In this document: in pieces, positions 1 through 8,777 of the stretch
How positions within the stretch are numbered: position 1 is the first letter of the stretch
How the letters are laid out: each line of letters starts with the position of its first letter
Source of the DNA: UBA2334 sp964396895
GTDB taxonomy: Bacteria; Pseudomonadota; Gammaproteobacteria; Burkholderiales; Burkholderiaceae_C
DNA length: 64,000 nt
Assembly: GCA_964396895.1 (NCBI GenBank)
Contig: CAYNGJ010000003.1
Coordinates: 62,001-126,000, forward strand
Reading direction: 5' to 3'
Translations under genes and position numbers: made by a program
The notes under the pieces: model-generated
Told to the model about the DNA's origin: nothing
Databases searched by the model: none
What the model saw: only the letters and a program-made list of their open reading frames with translations

Positions 1-186
1 GATCATGGAGGCCGTGGGCTCCACCTGACCGGTGATGGGCAGCAGCATGGCCACGGTCACGGCCGGCCCCAGGCCGGGCAGCACACCAATGGCGGTGCCC
101 AGGGCGCAGCCCACAAAGGCCCACATGAGGTTGATGGGGGTGCCGGCGGTGACGAAGCCGCCGAGCAGTTGGGACCAGATGTCCAT
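1..186 (-). CDS. tctA: TctA, large membrane subunit of tripartite tricarboxylate transporter (partial, N-terminus only)
   Basis: Only the first 62 codons are inside the window; the gene runs off the left edge. The peptide starts MDIWSQLLGGFVTAGTP and contains the conserved TctA glycine-rich segment GVLPGLGPAVTVAMLLP, which is typical of the first membrane helices of this roughly 500-residue permease subunit. TctA forms the 12-TM channel of the tripartite tricarboxylate transporters, working with the small membrane subunit TctB and periplasmic binder TctC, both encoded just upstream on the same strand. The ATG at 186 is used because it gives the usual TctA N-terminus. The gap to tctB is 72 nt. 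Confidence 0.9.
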   Translation of the reverse strand, partial: MDIWSQLLGGFVTAGTPINLMWAFVGCALGTAIGVLPGLGPAVTVAMLLPITGQVEPTASMI

Positions 187-258
187 GGGAATCCTTGGCA
201 GTCAAGAAAAACGGGGGGCACGCTGGCGGGTGGGCCCGCCACAGGGGATGGCCGTGGG

Positions 259-810
259 TCAGAGCCAGCCGGTGGCGGTGATGGCGGGCAGGTTCACGGC
301 CAGCAGCTGGGTGAACAGCCAGAACACCGGGGCAGCAATGGCCAGGCCAATGAGCAGGTCGCTCAGCACCCGTTGCAGGCCACCACCGGTTTGGCCCTCG
401 GCCAGGCGCAGGCCGCGCACGGCCAGCGCAAAGCACAGGCTGCAACTCAGGATGAACCCCAGGTGGTTGATGAGGGCCGCATTGGCCACCACGCCGCCCA
501 CCACCCAGGCCAGGGCAGGCCAGTCGCCCCGGGCCGCGCCCGAGGGTTCTGCCATGTGCCGAAAGCCGCCGGTGCGGGCCTGCCACAGCAGCAGCAGACC
601 GCACACGGCCAGCATCACCGACACCAGCCACGGCAGAAAGTTGGGGCCCACGCCTGCATAACCGGCGTCACCCGGGATGTGGCTGGCCCCCCACATGAGC
701 ACACCCGCCACCCCCAGAGTGGCCAGTCCAACAGCCGTTTGACCGGGCCGGTGGTCCACCGGCTCGTGATGGGGTGCGGGATCGGTGGCTGGAGGGGGTG
801 AGATCAGCAT
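259..810 (-). CDS. tctB: TctB, small membrane subunit of tripartite tricarboxylate transporter
   Basis: The protein has 183 residues, normal for TctB. After a polar, proline-rich N-terminus of about 25 residues it has four hydrophobic stretches: around residues 26-45, 60-77 (VSVMLAVCGLLLLW), 100-125 and 150-178. The family is recognised by this topology and by its place between tctC and tctA. Its role is that of the small integral-membrane partner of TctA, by analogy with the small TRAP subunit. The ATG at 810 has no obvious Shine-Dalgarno sequence. The spacer to tctC contains an AT-rich repeat element (831-883) that separates the two cistrons. Confidence 0.88.
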   Translation of the reverse strand: MLISPPPATDPAPHHEPVDHRPGQTAVGLATLGVAGVLMWGASHIPGDAGYAGVGPNFLPWLVSVMLAVCGLLLLWQARTGGFRHMAEPSGAARGDWPALAWVVGGVVANAALINHLGFILSCSLCFALAVRGLRLAEGQTGGGLQRVLSDLLIGLAIAAPVFWLFTQLLAVNLPAITATGWL

Positions 811-830
811 GGCAATGGCTTATTTTTAAA

Positions 831-883
831 GATAGCAAACTGTTCAATTAATTAAAGCGCTGAAGGCGATTTTTGTTCAAAAA
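831..883 (+). repeat. 53-bp AT-rich repeat, copy 1 (tctC-tctB spacer)
   Basis: The element begins with GATAGC (831-836), followed by exactly 19 nt and AGCGCTG (856-862), then an AT-rich tail ending in TTCAAAA. It is far more AT-rich than the flanking genes. The same layout recurs six more times in the window. This copy sits 4 nt downstream of the tctC stop codon and 20 nt upstream of the tctB start, within the operon. Confidence 0.75.
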
Positions 884-887
884 TGCA

Positions 888-1847
888 TCACACCATGCCT
901 GCGCGCACCATGGTGGCGCGCAGCGAGGCAAAGTCGGCATCCACAAAGTCTGCAAACGCCTGGCCGGTGAGCAGCGCGGGCGTCCAGTTGTTTTTGGCCA
1001 GGGCGTCTTGCCAGGCCTGGGTTTTGGTGGCTTTGGCGACCATGTCGGCCAGTGCCGCCTGCTGCGCGGGGGTGATGCCGGCGGCGCCGTACACGCCGCG
1101 CCAGTTGCCAATTTCCACGTCAATGCCCTGCTCTTTCAGCGTGGGCACGTTGATGCCGTTGAGCCGCTTGGCAGAGGTCACCGCCACGGGGCGCATTTTT
1201 CCGGACTCGATGTAGGGCTGGAACTCGCTGTAGCCGCTGCCGCCGATGCTCACGTTGCCGCCCAGGATGGCGGCGGTGGCCTCACCACCCCCACGGAACG
1301 GCACGTAGTTGATTTTGGCGGCGGGCACACCCACGGCCTGGGCGATCATGGCGGCGGCAATGTGCTCGGTGGCGCCGCGCGAACCGCCCCCCCATTTGAT
1401 GCTGCCGGGGTCCTTCTTGAGCTGCTCCACCACGTCCTTCATGGTTTTGAAAGGTGAGTTCTCGGGCAGCACAAACACGTTGTACTCGCTGGTCAGGCGG
1501 GCAATGGGCGTGACTTGCGTGACCGATACCGGGGGTTTGCCGGTGATGATGCCGCCCAGCATGACCGCGCCCATGACCATGAGGGCGTTGGGGTCGCCCT
1601 TGCTGGCGTTGAAGAACTGCGCCAGGCCAATGGCACCGGCTGCGCCCCCTTTGTTTTCGAAGGTGACGGAGCTGGCCACGCCCGCCTCGCGCAAGGCGTT
1701 GCCCAGGGCCCGGCCGGTGGTGTCCCAGCCACCGCCGGGGTTGGCGGGAATCATCATCTTCAGGTTGGCGCTGGCCCAGGCCGACAGGGGCAAAGCACCG
1801 GTGGCGGCCAGGGCGGCCATGGATTTGAGGAAGGTGTCGCGGCGCAT
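888..1847 (-). CDS. tctC: TctC, periplasmic substrate-binding protein (Bug family)
   Basis: This 319-residue protein is a standard-length Bug/TctC receptor. It has an N-terminal signal sequence (basic MRRDTFLK, hydrophobic core, cleavage near ASA about residue 26). The family signature PANPGGGWDTTGR follows, and later PFRGGGEATAAILGG. It captures a carboxylate in the periplasm for the TctAB permease. The start at 1847 is supported by an AGGAGA ribosome site about 6 nt upstream; a longer upstream frame has no signal peptide. It is the first gene of the minus-strand tctCBA operon, divergent from tctDE. The ligand cannot be read from the sequence. Confidence 0.93.
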   Translation of the reverse strand: MRRDTFLKSMAALAATGALPLSAWASANLKMMIPANPGGGWDTTGRALGNALREAGVASSVTFENKGGAAGAIGLAQFFNASKGDPNALMVMGAVMLGGIITGKPPVSVTQVTPIARLTSEYNVFVLPENSPFKTMKDVVEQLKKDPGSIKWGGGSRGATEHIAAAMIAQAVGVPAAKINYVPFRGGGEATAAILGGNVSIGGSGYSEFQPYIESGKMRPVAVTSAKRLNGINVPTLKEQGIDVEIGNWRGVYGAAGITPAQQAALADMVAKATKTQAWQDALAKNNWTPALLTGQAFADFVDADFASLRATMVRAGMV

Positions 1848-1967
1848 GTGTGTGTCTCCTGTGGTCAATGGGCAAGGGTTGAATTCCAGCCTGTCATGGT
1901 CGTGCGCCACGCTGTCAGTTGGCTGTCCGGCGCATGGGTGTTTTCCCTGAGAAGGGGTCTGCCCATA
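1848..1967. promoter_or_regulatory. tctCBA / tctDE divergent promoter region
   Basis: The 120-bp gap between the divergent starts of tctC and tctD must hold both promoters. In characterised tct systems the response regulator TctD activates tctCBA from such a divergent spacer. A GAAGGGG ribosome site (1951-1957) precedes tctD, and AGGAGA on the opposite strand precedes tctC. I could not pick out a convincing operator repeat. Confidence 0.55.
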
Positions 1968-2678
1968 ATGCGGCCCATGAAGCTGCTGCTGGTCGAAGAC
2001 AACGCCACTTTGCAAACCACCCTGCAGCGGTCCCTGGGCCGTCGGGGCTTTACCGTGCAGGCCTGTGCAGACGGCAGCACCGCCCTGGCCGAATGGCGGC
2101 GCACCCAGCCCGACCTGGTGCTGCTGGACCTGAGCCTGCCCGGCCTGGATGGCCTGAGCGTGCTCACGCAGGCGCGCAGCGCGGGGCTCACCACCCCCGT
2201 CATCATCCTGACCGCGCGCGGCACCGTGGGCGACCGCATCCTGGGCCTGAACACCGGGGCCGACGACTACCTGCCCAAACCCTTTGACCTGGACGAGCTG
2301 GAAGCCCGCATCCAGGCATTGCTGCGCCGCCGCAGCCCGGCCCCTGGTCCGGCGCCCCTGGCCAATAACCCCACCGAACCCCTGAGCGCCGCCTTCTGCG
2401 GCATGCAGGTGGACCGTGAGCACGGTGCCGTGTACCACCGCGGCCAGCCCATGGAACTGCCCCCGCGTGAACTGGCCCTGTTGCGGGCGGTGCTGGCCAA
2501 GCCCGGCCACGCGATTGCCAAGGAAAAGCTGTTTGAGTGGGTGTTTCCGGGCGAGCTCGATGTGCAACCCGAGGCCATCGAGGTGGTGGCCTACCGCCTG
2601 CGCAAAAAAATTGCGCACACCGGGGCGCAGCTGGTCACGCTGCGCGGCTTGGGGTACCTGCTCAAGGCACAGGCATGA
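1968..2678 (+). CDS. tctD: TctD-type response regulator (OmpR/PhoB family)
   Basis: The protein has 236 residues, with a receiver domain (1-115) and a winged-helix output domain (about 140-233). Acidic-pocket residues E10-D11 and phosphoacceptor D54 in LVLLDLSLPG are visible, as are the switch Thr (ILTAR) and the Lys of YLPKPF. The output domain ends with the Trans_reg_C motif VVAYRLRKKI...TLRGLGYLL. The ATG at 1968 has a ribosome site at 10 nt; an ATG at 1977 gives the common MKLLLVEDN start and is the alternative. Its stop overlaps the start of the kinase gene (ATGA). It is predicted to control the divergent tctCBA operon. Confidence 0.9.
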   Translation: MRPMKLLLVEDNATLQTTLQRSLGRRGFTVQACADGSTALAEWRRTQPDLVLLDLSLPGLDGLSVLTQARSAGLTTPVIILTARGTVGDRILGLNTGADDYLPKPFDLDELEARIQALLRRRSPAPGPAPLANNPTEPLSAAFCGMQVDREHGAVYHRGQPMELPPRELALLRAVLAKPGHAIAKEKLFEWVFPGELDVQPEAIEVVAYRLRKKIAHTGAQLVTLRGLGYLLKAQA

Positions 2679-4240
2679 GCGGCCTGCCCGGCGCGCGCAC
2701 CTGGTCGCTGCGCTGGCAGCTGATGCTGGGCATTTTGCTGCCGGTGGCGCTGTTCATGGGGGTGAGCACCGTGGTGCTGTACCGCCAGGCCCTGGCCGCC
2801 GCCGACACAGCTTACGACCGCACGTTGCTGGCCTCGGCCAAGTCCATCGGTGAGCAGTTGCAGCTGCAAATGGGCGGGGCGGGTCTGGCCCAGGGTGACC
2901 TGGCGCTGCAGGCCACGCTGGTGTATTCCTCGCTGGAGGCCTTTGAGGCCGACAACCGCAGCCGGATTTTTTACCGCGTCAGCGGTTTTCAGGGCGAGAT
3001 GGTCTCGGGCTTTGCCGACCTGCCACCGCCCAGAGGCGACATTCCCGCGCAGCCGGTGTACGCGGCGCTGGTGAACTTTTACGACGACACCTACCGTGGT
3101 GAGCCGGTGCGCATGGCCGTGCTGCTGCAGCCCGTGGCCGGTCACGGCGGCCAGGGCATGGCCACCGTGCAGGTGGCAGAAACCCTGGAGTTGCGCGAAA
3201 CCCTGGCACGCCACATCCTCATCGACACGCTGTGGCGGCAAGCCGCGCTGCTGGTGCTGATTGCGGCGGTGGTGGTGTGGGTGGTGCAGCGCGCCACCCG
3301 CCCGGTGCGGGAGTTGGGGGCCGCACTGGCTGCGCGCAGCGAGAGCGACCTGACCCCCCTGGCCACACCCGGCGCCCCGCAGGAGTTGCGCCCCTTGCTG
3401 GACGCCACCAACCAGCACATGGCCAGGCTGAGCCACCTGCTGGCGCACCAGAAGCGGTTTGTGCGCGACACCTCCCACCAGCTGCGCACACCGCTGGCGG
3501 TGCTGAAGGTGCAGGTGCAGTCCGCCCGCCGGGGGGATGTGCCGGCGGACCAGGCGCTGGCGGAAATTGAGCACACCATCGACACCGCCACCGAGCTGGC
3601 CAACCAGATGCTGGCACTGGCCAAGGCCGAGCAACTGCAGCAGGGCCGGGCCAGTCAGGGGGCGGGTGACGGGCCTTTGGCGGAAGTGCCGGTGCTGGAC
3701 TGGGCGCCCGTGGTGCGCCAGGTGGCGCTGGACCTGTCGGCCCTGATGGGTGAGCGCCAGCTGGACTTTGGCCTGTCCATGCCCGCTCAGGCGGTGCCGG
3801 TGGCCGCGCACGAGTGGACGCTGCGTGAGCTCACCCGCAACCTGCTGCACAACGCCATCAAACACAGCCCCGTGGGGGCCGAGCTGAATGTGCACCTGCA
3901 CACCGATGGGGGCTGGGCTGCGCTGGTCATCAGCGACCGGGGGCCTGGCATTTCAGCCGCTTTGCGGCCACACCTGTTCCAGCCCTTTGCGCGCGAAACC
4001 GCGCCGGGGTCGGCGGGTGCCCCCCACCCAGGCCAAGGGGCGGGGTTGGGCCTGGCCATCTGCCACGGACTGGTGCTGGCCCTGGGCGGCGGGCTGTCGC
4101 TGGACAACCGCCAACACCACGGCCAGGTGCAGGGGCTGGATGCGGTGGTGCGTCTGCCGCTGGTCAGTTCGGCACAGGCTGCACCACGTCCCGGTGCTGG
4201 GGGTACAGGCGCGCCAGCAGGGCCAGCAGCAGCTCGCTGA
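2675..4240 (+). CDS. tctE: TctE-type sensor histidine kinase
   Basis: The protein has 521 residues. TM1 lies at about 14-36, followed by an extracytoplasmic region with the DTAYDRTLLASA motif typical of the 2CSK N-terminal sensor domain. TM2 is near 180-205, then a HAMP-like linker and a HisKA domain with His268 in DTSHQLRTPL. The HATPase_c domain has the N box NLLHNAIKHSP, G1 box ISDRGPGI and G2 box GAGLGLAICHG. It autophosphorylates and passes phosphate to TctD. The start overlaps the tctD stop by 4 nt. The 3' end overlaps the convergent GTPase gene by about 77 bp, so the last 25 residues, rich in Ala/Gly/Pro, are also antisense to that gene. Confidence 0.9.
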   Translation: MSGLPGARTWSLRWQLMLGILLPVALFMGVSTVVLYRQALAAADTAYDRTLLASAKSIGEQLQLQMGGAGLAQGDLALQATLVYSSLEAFEADNRSRIFYRVSGFQGEMVSGFADLPPPRGDIPAQPVYAALVNFYDDTYRGEPVRMAVLLQPVAGHGGQGMATVQVAETLELRETLARHILIDTLWRQAALLVLIAAVVVWVVQRATRPVRELGAALAARSESDLTPLATPGAPQELRPLLDATNQHMARLSHLLAHQKRFVRDTSHQLRTPLAVLKVQVQSARRGDVPADQALAEIEHTIDTATELANQMLALAKAEQLQQGRASQGAGDGPLAEVPVLDWAPVVRQVALDLSALMGERQLDFGLSMPAQAVPVAAHEWTLRELTRNLLHNAIKHSPVGAELNVHLHTDGGWAALVISDRGPGISAALRPHLFQPFARETAPGSAGAPHPGQGAGLGLAICHGLVLALGGGLSLDNRQHHGQVQGLDAVVRLPLVSSAQAAPRPGAGGTGAPAGPAAAR

Positions 4241-5687
4241 GCAGACCGTTCAGCGCCTGTGCGAGCGCCTCGGGTGGGGGCGGGTCCGCTGGGGGGCTGG
4301 CGGGCGCGGCGGTGCGGCCACGGCGGTGTGGCAGTTGGTCCATGGCCCATTGATGGGCCTGCGCCCACAACCCGGCCAGTGCGGGCGCACGTTCTGCCAC
4401 CGCATCCGCGCACAGGCTGTGCCATTCGGCGGGCAAGTCCTCGTGCACAAAATCGCCCCGACCCCGGCCAAAGTGGGCCACGGCCAGGTACTTCAGCAGG
4501 GCTTCTTGCAGCAGTGCGGTGAGGGCCTCGGGGGCCAGCGCCAGGGTGGGCACCTCTTGCTGGCGCACCTTGTTGGCCCCCAGGGCTGCACCAGCAAAGG
4601 CCAGGCCGCCCACCACCGCGCCCACCAGTGTGCCCAAACCCAGGGTCAGGCCACCGGCCATGGCATCCGCCCCCAGACCGGTGGCCGCGCCAGAGGTGAT
4701 GGCGCCCACCAGCCCCAGGCGTTTGGCATCGAGCGGGGTCTGGATGCTCAGTGCCGGGGTGTCCAGGCGTCGCCACACGGGGTGGTCGGCCTGGCCAGAC
4801 AGTTGGTGCAGCGTCAGCAAGTCGCGGGTCAGTTGCTGGCGGCAGGTCAGGACGCGTTGGGCCAGGTGTTGCTGTGCGGCCTGGTGAGGGCCAGAGGCCC
4901 CGGTCTGAATGTCGGTGGCCGCGGCGAGCAGCACGCGGCCCAACGCTTGGGCGGTCTGCGTCAGCCGTTGCAAGTTGTGTTGCTGCCACTGGGCGACCAA
5001 ACGGGCATAACCGTCCTGCGCCGTGGGCTGGACCCACGCGGCCAGGGTGGTCAGCAGCACACTTTCGTGCACCCAGCAGCGGGCAAAGGCGTCCAGCGGC
5101 AGCACGGCCTTGATGGTGCGGTGCCCTTGCAGGTGGCGGGTCCAGCGGGCCTGTTCGTCGCTGTCGGCGTGGCCAGGGGGGCGGTGTTCGGGCGCTCGGC
5201 CCAACTGGTTCAGCACCACCACCACTGGCTTGTCCAGCCAGTCCAGGATGTGCAGCTCGGGCACCAGGTAGCCGCAGTCCTCGGGGGCTTCGGTTGCGTT
5301 GACCAGGTAAAGAACGATGTCGGCCTCGTCGCGTGCGGCCAGCATGGCCCGCTGGCCCAGGAAGAAGGCGGGGTCGGTCCAGCGGTCCCACACCTGGGTC
5401 AGGAACCAGCCCAGGGGCTGGCCCGCCTGGCTCAGGCGGCGGTGCAGGCGTACCGAGTCGCCAAAGCCTGGGGTGTCCCACAGGCGAAGCTCGTCGCCCT
5501 CGGGGGTGGTCAGCAGACGGTGGGCCTGGGCGCTTTGGGTGATGTGGGGGCCGTCCTGCACCTCGCCCACGTCCTGGCCCAGCAGGGTGCGCGCGAGGGT
5601 GGTTTTACCCACGTTGGTGTGGGAGATCAGGCACAGGCTCACCGTGGCCGGTGCAGCGGTGGTGGGCGGGGTGGCGGGGGCGGCCAT
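4164..5687 (-). CDS. DUF3482-type GTPase
   Basis: This 507-residue protein has a Ras-like GTPase domain at its N-terminus: P-loop SHTNVGKTTLARTLLG (G1), WDTPGFGDS (G3) and VVVLNQLG (an NKxD-like G4 with NQLG). A helical DUF3482 region follows with a glycine-rich hydrophobic stretch (GAVVGGLAFAGAALGANK). Its role is not established. Family members are almost always paired with a DUF2868 membrane protein, as here. The ATG at 5687 lies 1 nt beyond the DUF2868 stop, indicating translational coupling; a TTG upstream (5705) is a less likely start. The 3' end runs 77 bp into convergent tctE. Confidence 0.85.
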   Translation of the reverse strand: MAAPATPPTTAAPATVSLCLISHTNVGKTTLARTLLGQDVGEVQDGPHITQSAQAHRLLTTPEGDELRLWDTPGFGDSVRLHRRLSQAGQPLGWFLTQVWDRWTDPAFFLGQRAMLAARDEADIVLYLVNATEAPEDCGYLVPELHILDWLDKPVVVVLNQLGRAPEHRPPGHADSDEQARWTRHLQGHRTIKAVLPLDAFARCWVHESVLLTTLAAWVQPTAQDGYARLVAQWQQHNLQRLTQTAQALGRVLLAAATDIQTGASGPHQAAQQHLAQRVLTCRQQLTRDLLTLHQLSGQADHPVWRRLDTPALSIQTPLDAKRLGLVGAITSGAATGLGADAMAGGLTLGLGTLVGAVVGGLAFAGAALGANKVRQQEVPTLALAPEALTALLQEALLKYLAVAHFGRGRGDFVHEDLPAEWHSLCADAVAERAPALAGLWAQAHQWAMDQLPHRRGRTAAPASPPADPPPPEALAQALNGLLSELLLALLARLYPQHRDVVQPVPN

Positions 5688-5688
5688 G

Positions 5689-7107
5689 TCAGGTGTCCAG
5701 GTCAATCAGGTGCATGTCCACGCCGTGCTGGGCGGCAAAGGCCCGCCACAGCGCCTCGCGCTCGGTCAGGCGGTGGCCGGTGCCGAATTTGCGGGCCAGT
5801 GCCGATCGGTCCACCCACAGGTCAAGCGTGCCGGTGGTGTGCTGCGCCAGGTGCCGCACAAACTGGCCATGGGCTTCGGCCTCGGGGGTGGCCGACAGGC
5901 TGAACAAGGCCACCGGGTGGTGCTTGTCGGTGCTGGGGCGGCCTGGGTCGGGTGCGGTGTGGCTGGCCGGGGGCAGCTGGCCGTAGGGGGTGTTGGGCAT
6001 CAGCGCCAGGGTGGCCGCTGCGCCGTGCAGGGCCTGGGCGGTCGGTGCCAAACGGCCTTGCTGTGCAGCGTCCAGGGTGTAGCTGTAGGGCCACACCTGC
6101 AAGGGGGTGGGGTGGCCGCCGAAGGTGGCCAGCAGGGTCACGTAGTAGGGCTCGGTCAGGTCCAGGCGCATGTGCTGGCTCAGGCGCCGGGCGCGCCAGG
6201 CCGCCACGCGGGCCAGCAACCAGCGGGGCAGCACCACGGTGAGCAACAGCAATTTGGCCACCAACCAGAACCAGGCGGTGCCCACCTCTGGGGGGGAGGC
6301 AGTGGCCCAGCCCTGCAGGCTGTGAATGGTGGCGGCACGGAAGGGTGCGCTGCCCACCAGCGAGGCCAAGGTGTTGACCAGCTGCTGCATCAGCGGCGGG
6401 TCAATCCAGGCCGACTCCCAGCCCACACGGTACTGGCCGTACAGGCCCTTCCACGCCAGCGAGGCGATCAGGCCCAGCGCCAGCCAGGCAGCGCCGTCGT
6501 GCAGGCGGCTGAGCCAGCGGGCGCTCAGGCAGGGGCCCGCCACCCGCCGCCAATCGCGATGCAGGGCATGCGATACGGTCCACAAGGCCTTGCCCCAGGC
6601 ATAGGGCCAGGGCAGCTGGGGCCAGCAACGTGATGGGACGCTGGGCTGAATGGGTGCCGCTGCCGGGCGGCCCAGGTGGCGCAGGCGCAACACCTGGTGC
6701 AACACCAACCACAGCAGCAGGCCCCAGTTCCAGGCCAGCACCGCCACCAGCGCGGGGGACAGCAGGTGGATGTGCCCGGGTGAAAACAGGTTTTCGCCCG
6801 CCCAGCCCACCACCACGGCCAGCACGGGCCAGGCGACGTTCAGCCAGCCGAAAGACGCCGCGCGGACCTGCAGCCAGTGCACGCCCGGGTGTTGCTGGCT
6901 CACCTGGTCGAGCAGCCTCTGGGCGCGCAGGTGCAGGAAGCGCTCAGCCCACTCGCGTGAGCGGGCATCCGTTGCCGGGCGCGGGGCGGCGGCCAGGGCG
7001 GCCTCGCTGGCCGCGCGCTGTTGTGTGCTGCTGACCCAGGTGGCGCGTTGCGGTGCGGACTCGATGGCCTTGACCAGCAACACAGCCCGTGCTTGCTGCT
7101 CGTTCAT
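5689..7107 (-). CDS. DUF2868 membrane protein
   Basis: This 472-residue protein starts MNEQQARAVLLVKAIE, the usual DUF2868 opening. It has a helical cytoplasmic head and about four membrane segments: near residues 95-115, 125-150 (ALVAVLAWNWGLLLWLVLHQV), 225-245 and 300-330. The C-terminal region has the pattern VALFSLSATPEAEAHG and ends in a short nucleotide-hydrolase-like fold seen in this family. Function unknown; it forms an operon with the DUF3482 GTPase that follows within 1 nt. The longer frame beginning at a TTG would run into the divergent LysR gene, so the ATG at 7107 is preferred. Confidence 0.83.
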   Translation of the reverse strand: MNEQQARAVLLVKAIESAPQRATWVSSTQQRAASEAALAAAPRPATDARSREWAERFLHLRAQRLLDQVSQQHPGVHWLQVRAASFGWLNVAWPVLAVVVGWAGENLFSPGHIHLLSPALVAVLAWNWGLLLWLVLHQVLRLRHLGRPAAAPIQPSVPSRCWPQLPWPYAWGKALWTVSHALHRDWRRVAGPCLSARWLSRLHDGAAWLALGLIASLAWKGLYGQYRVGWESAWIDPPLMQQLVNTLASLVGSAPFRAATIHSLQGWATASPPEVGTAWFWLVAKLLLLTVVLPRWLLARVAAWRARRLSQHMRLDLTEPYYVTLLATFGGHPTPLQVWPYSYTLDAAQQGRLAPTAQALHGAAATLALMPNTPYGQLPPASHTAPDPGRPSTDKHHPVALFSLSATPEAEAHGQFVRHLAQHTTGTLDLWVDRSALARKFGTGHRLTEREALWRAFAAQHGVDMHLIDLDT

Positions 7108-7222
7108 GGTCGGCCCCCGCGCAGGGGTGCTGCCCACGGGCGTGACCGGTGGCGCTGGGAAAGGGATTGACAGCAGTGAGAGAGGTGGGCGAATGCCATG
7201 GTCATCAGCATAATCGCTGGCC

Positions 7223-8146
7223 ATGGACAAGCTCAAAGCCATCGAAACCTTTGCCGCCGTGGCCCTGCGTGGCAGCCTGACCGCGGCGGCCAAGGCCGAG
7301 GGGGTGGCGCCCGCCATCATTGGCCGTCGGCTCGATGGGCTGGAGGAGCACCTGGGCGTCAAGCTCATGGTGCGCACCACCCGGCGCATCACGCTCACCC
7401 ACGAGGGCACCGCGTTTCTGGAAGATTGCCAGCGTGTGCTGGTGGACCTGGCCAACGCCGAAGCCAGTGTGAGTGCCGGTGGCGTGAAGGCCAGTGGCCA
7501 TGTGCGCATCACCGCGCCGGCGGGCTTCGGGCGGCGTCATGTGGCCCCGTTGGTGCCGCATTTTCGGGAGTTGCACCCCGAGGTCACCATTTCGCTCAAC
7601 CTGTCCGACCGGGTGGTGGACATGGCGGGCGAGGGCTACGACTGCGCGGTGCGGGTGGGCGACTTGCCCGACTCGTCACTGGTCAGCGTGCGCCTGGCCG
7701 ACAACCGCCGCCTGTGTGTGGCCACGCCGCGCTACCTGCAGCTGCACGGGGTGCCCCAGCACCCGTCGGACCTGGTGAAGTTTGACTGCCTCACCCTGTC
7801 GAGTGACGCCTCCCAGACCCGGGGTTGGGCCTTTCAGTTGCCGGGCGCCGATGGCTCGACCGACCTCATCCACCTGCGCCCTGGCGGCCCGCTGGACTGT
7901 TCCGACGGGCAGGTGCTGCGCGAGTGGTGTCTGGCCGGGTATGGCATTGCGTGGCGCAGCACCTGGGAGGTGGAAGCCGACATTGCCGCCGGGCGCCTGG
8001 TGCCCGTGCTGGAGGACTACGCCGCGCCACCCAACGGCATTTACGCCGTGTTTCCGCAGCGCAAGCACCTGGCGCTGCGGGTGCGCCTGTGGGTGGATTT
8101 CCTGAAACAACGTTACGGCCAACCGCAGTTCTGGCGGAGCGCCTGA
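7223..8146 (+). CDS. LysR-family transcriptional regulator
   Basis: This 307-residue protein has an N-terminal winged HTH (1-60; MDKLKAIETFAAVALRGSLT then RRLDGLEEHLGVKLMVRTTRRI). A co-inducer-binding domain resembling the periplasmic-binding fold spans about 90-295, with the common GHVRITAPAGFGRRHVAPL start and DCAVRVGDL motif. It belongs to the branch in which members regulate neighbouring divergent genes. The neighbour here is the DUF2868 gene, 115 bp away, though a distant target is equally possible. The effector is not predictable. Confidence 0.9.
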   Translation: MDKLKAIETFAAVALRGSLTAAAKAEGVAPAIIGRRLDGLEEHLGVKLMVRTTRRITLTHEGTAFLEDCQRVLVDLANAEASVSAGGVKASGHVRITAPAGFGRRHVAPLVPHFRELHPEVTISLNLSDRVVDMAGEGYDCAVRVGDLPDSSLVSVRLADNRRLCVATPRYLQLHGVPQHPSDLVKFDCLTLSSDASQTRGWAFQLPGADGSTDLIHLRPGGPLDCSDGQVLREWCLAGYGIAWRSTWEVEADIAAGRLVPVLEDYAAPPNGIYAVFPQRKHLALRVRLWVDFLKQRYGQPQFWRSA

Positions 8147-8204
8147 GGGGGCGCGGACCGGGGCGGTGGCGAGGTTGCCCTGGAAGGCACGACCCCAGGG
8201 CTGG

Positions 8205-8777
8205 TTAGCCTGGGAATTTCTTTTGCAGCCAACGGAGCAGTTCCCGCTGGTCGGCAGCGGTGGCGCGCCTCACTTGCACCAGCAGTTTTTGTAAGTCGGG
8301 CCGAGGGAGTGTCACGTTGGACGCGCCCTCGTTACACACTGAGCAAATGGCCCGCAAATTCGCGGCATCATCGCTTCCTCCCATGCTTTTGTCGATGATG
8401 TGGCCCAGGTGCAAACGGGTCTTTCGGGACGGATCGTACGGGTGTGCCTCCCCCGCGACGGCGCCGCACATCTGGCAGGTGAATCCGTTGCGATCCAGCA
8501 CGAAAGCCCGGGTTTCTTTGGAGATGTCACGTGAAAACGCGGGTTGCGGCTTGGCTGATTCCAACAAGTACTGTCCCGGTTTGAGGTCGGACCGGTCGTT
8601 GTGGGTGAGTATTTGAAAGCCTTCCTCGGTGCGCAGCTCCCTTATGCGTCTGGCCCACTCACTGATGTTGCCCGCCACGGCGCGCAACTGCTCTGCTTCG
8701 AGTACCTCGCCAATGTGTGCCAGAAAATACCCACGGAGCAGGACCCTGGCACCGGATTTCTGTCGTGTAGCCATCAT
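8205..8777 (-). CDS. HNH endonuclease, candidate restriction enzyme of an R-M pair
   Basis: This 190-residue protein has a C-terminal HNH domain. A CxxC pair (C101, C104) and a second pair (C145, C148) probably bind zinc. The catalytic segment reads LHLGHIIDKSMGGSDDAANL, with His126 and Asn140. The first 90 residues are not recognised and may carry DNA recognition. The start ATG overlaps the stop of the upstream methyltransferase gene (ATGA at 8777-8774), so the two are translationally coupled. An overlapping nuclease/methyltransferase pair is the classic layout of a type II restriction-modification system. Recognition sequence unknown; a solitary HNH repair function is the alternative. Confidence 0.82.
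   Translation of the reverse strand: MMATRQKSGARVLLRGYFLAHIGEVLEAEQLRAVAGNISEWARRIRELRTEEGFQILTHNDRSDLKPGQYLLESAKPQPAFSRDISKETRAFVLDRNGFTCQMCGAVAGEAHPYDPSRKTRLHLGHIIDKSMGGSDDAANLRAICSVCNEGASNVTLPRPDLQKLLVQVRRATAADQRELLRWLQKKFPG

Noticed and set aside
888..2618. 576-residue extended version of TctC
   Set aside because: The extension lies across the divergent promoter and tctD; the signal peptide and ribosome site place the start at 1847.
3787..5903. Long frames on both strands across tctE and the DUF3482 gene
   Set aside because: Low-complexity Pro/Arg/Gly translations without motifs; they overlap recognisable genes.
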